64,000 nucleotides of DNA from Betaproteobacteria bacterium HGW-Betaproteobacteria-3 (GTDB lineage: Bacteria; Pseudomonadota; Gammaproteobacteria; Burkholderiales; Burkholderiaceae_C), in assembly GCA_002842205.1 (NCBI GenBank), contig PHCI01000001.1:1-64000 (forward strand). The letters run 5' to 3'. Positions 63,161 through 64,000 of this stretch are shown here, one piece after another; positions within the stretch are counted from its first letter, which is position 1; the number at the start of each line of letters is the position of its first letter. The notes under the pieces were generated by a model, which was not told where the DNA came from, searched no databases, and saw only the letters and a program-made list of their open reading frames with translations. The translations under genes and the position numbers were made by a program.

Positions 63161-64000
63161 ATGACAGACCGCACTCTCACCGACGCCACACCCACGAGCG
63201 AGGTCAAGCCCGCCCGGCGCCGTTTCCTCGGTGCCGCAGCCACGGGCTTGGCCGGCGCTGCCGCCATGTCGGCCCCGATGATTTCGGTGGCCCAATCCCC
63301 GGTCGTTCTCAAGATGCAGGGTGCATGGGGCGCCAAGGACATCTTCAACGAGATGGCCGAGGAATACGTCAAGCGCGTCAATGAAATGTCCGGCGGGCGC
63401 CTGCGCATCGACTATCTGGTGGCTGGCGCGGTGGTCAAGCCCTTTGAGGTGACCGATGCCGTGAACAAGGGGGTGCTCGATGCCGGGCACACCGTGCCGG
63501 TGTACTGGTATGGCAAGAGCAAGGTGGCGTCGCTGTTTGGCTCCGGCCCGATCAATGGCTGCGATGCACCGCAGACGCTGGCCTGGATCTACCGTGGCGG
63601 TGGCCTTGAGATGTACAACGAACTGCTCAAGAAGATCAACCTGGACTTGGTCGGCTACTTCGCGATGCCCATGCCCACGCAGCCATTGGGCTGGTTCAAG
63701 AAGCCGGTCAAAAGCGCCGACGACATGAAGGGCCTGAAATACCGCACCGTGGGTCTGGCCGCTGACCTGATGCAGGAAATGGGCCTGAAGGTCACGCAAT
63801 TGCCTGGCGGCGAAATCGTACCGGCCATGGACCGCGGTGTGATCGAGGCCTTCGAGTTCAACAACCCGACGTCAGACCGCCGCTTCGGTGCGCAGGACGT
63901 GGCCAAGAACTACATGATGGGCAGCTTCCACCAGGCCATGGAGTTCTTTGAGATTGTGTTCAATCGCAAGAAGCACGACGCCCTGCCCAAAGACCTGCAA
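63161..64000 (+). CDS. TRAP transporter substrate-binding protein (DctP/TakP-like), 5' part
   Basis: 280 residues visible; the frame is open at the right edge. AAGGAG lies 9 bases before the ATG. The N-terminus is a Tat-type signal (RRRFLGAAATGLAGAAAMSA, twin Arg plus FLG), so the receptor is likely exported folded. The mature part has VLKMQGAWGAKDIFNEMAEE, YLVAGAVVKPFEVTDAVNKG, GLKYRTVGLAADLMQEMGLK with the conserved ligand-binding Arg, and PGGEIVPAMDRGVIEAFEFN, as in TakP-type 2-oxo-acid receptors. Membrane partners DctQ/DctM would be downstream outside the window. It begins a unit divergent from ppk2-icmF; the 284 bases between hold the palindrome and direct repeats. Confidence 0.88.
   Translation, partial: MTDRTLTDATPTSEVKPARRRFLGAAATGLAGAAAMSAPMISVAQSPVVLKMQGAWGAKDIFNEMAEEYVKRVNEMSGGRLRIDYLVAGAVVKPFEVTDAVNKGVLDAGHTVPVYWYGKSKVASLFGSGPINGCDAPQTLAWIYRGGGLEMYNELLKKINLDLVGYFAMPMPTQPLGWFKKPVKSADDMKGLKYRTVGLAADLMQEMGLKVTQLPGGEIVPAMDRGVIEAFEFNNPTSDRRFGAQDVAKNYMMGSFHQAMEFFEIVFNRKKHDALPKDLQ

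Overview
The window is a GC-rich, densely packed stretch of a Burkholderiales chromosome. Three things point to the Comamonadaceae (Acidovorax, Hydrogenophaga, Polaromonas, Rhodoferax type): long co-directional runs of CoA-ester catabolism and Liv/Tct transport genes, 1-4 base gene overlaps, and a short dispersed repeat of a kind I associate with that family. The family assignment is an inference; the genus cannot be read from the sequence. I saw no tRNA, rRNA, CRISPR array or intact insertion sequence.

Layout. 0-6.5 kb (+): the 3' end of a large DUF11/SdrB-type repeat surface protein, an outer-membrane barrel and an OmpA-domain lipoprotein, joined by ATGA overlaps. 6.5-13.6 kb (-): a six-gene operon for aerobic CoA-dependent breakdown of a 2-aminobenzoate or salicylate-like aromatic acid (fused FAD monooxygenase/OYE reductase, MarR, enoyl-CoA hydratase, acyl-CoA dehydrogenase, CoA ligase, RidA), read from a promoter overlapped by an inverted repeat. 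13.7-15.3 kb (+): cfa-like methyltransferase and DUF1840. 15.4-26.1 kb (-): a ten-gene operon with acyl-CoA synthetase, LivGHMKF, PaaK-like ligase, SDR, an unknown protein and a TctC receptor, divergent from a Crp/Fnr regulator. 27-32 kb: rluF, htpG, a Gly/Val-rich lipoprotein, srkA. 32-45.8 kb: gdhA, ohrR-ohr, hydratase and 3-hydroxyacyl-CoA dehydrogenase, hemerythrin, GMC oxidoreductase, nodI/nodJ separated by an opposite-strand hydroxylase, an NHL-type lipoprotein, psd and mscS. 45.9-52.8 kb: a rearranged zone in which a four-gene tripartite efflux operon lies between two copies of the 3' end of amn, next to a broken purT end; amn itself is frameshifted. 52.8-64 kb: NTF2-like protein, acyl-CoA synthetase, glutathione reductase, SDR, DUF4010, icmF, ppk2 and the start of a TRAP-transporter receptor gene.

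The most unusual feature is a roughly 45-55 bp repeat family seen seven times, five of them inside unrelated coding sequences without breaking the frame. It adds peptide segments of the type IANYD..TGA.G.K in one orientation or LALAI.S..AI in the other, forms most of one signal peptide and most of one C-terminal tail, and sits at the junction of two genes. A second, different insertion adds about 66-68 residues inside the GTPase domain of IcmF. These two, together with the amn/purT scar, are the main candidates for something undescribed.
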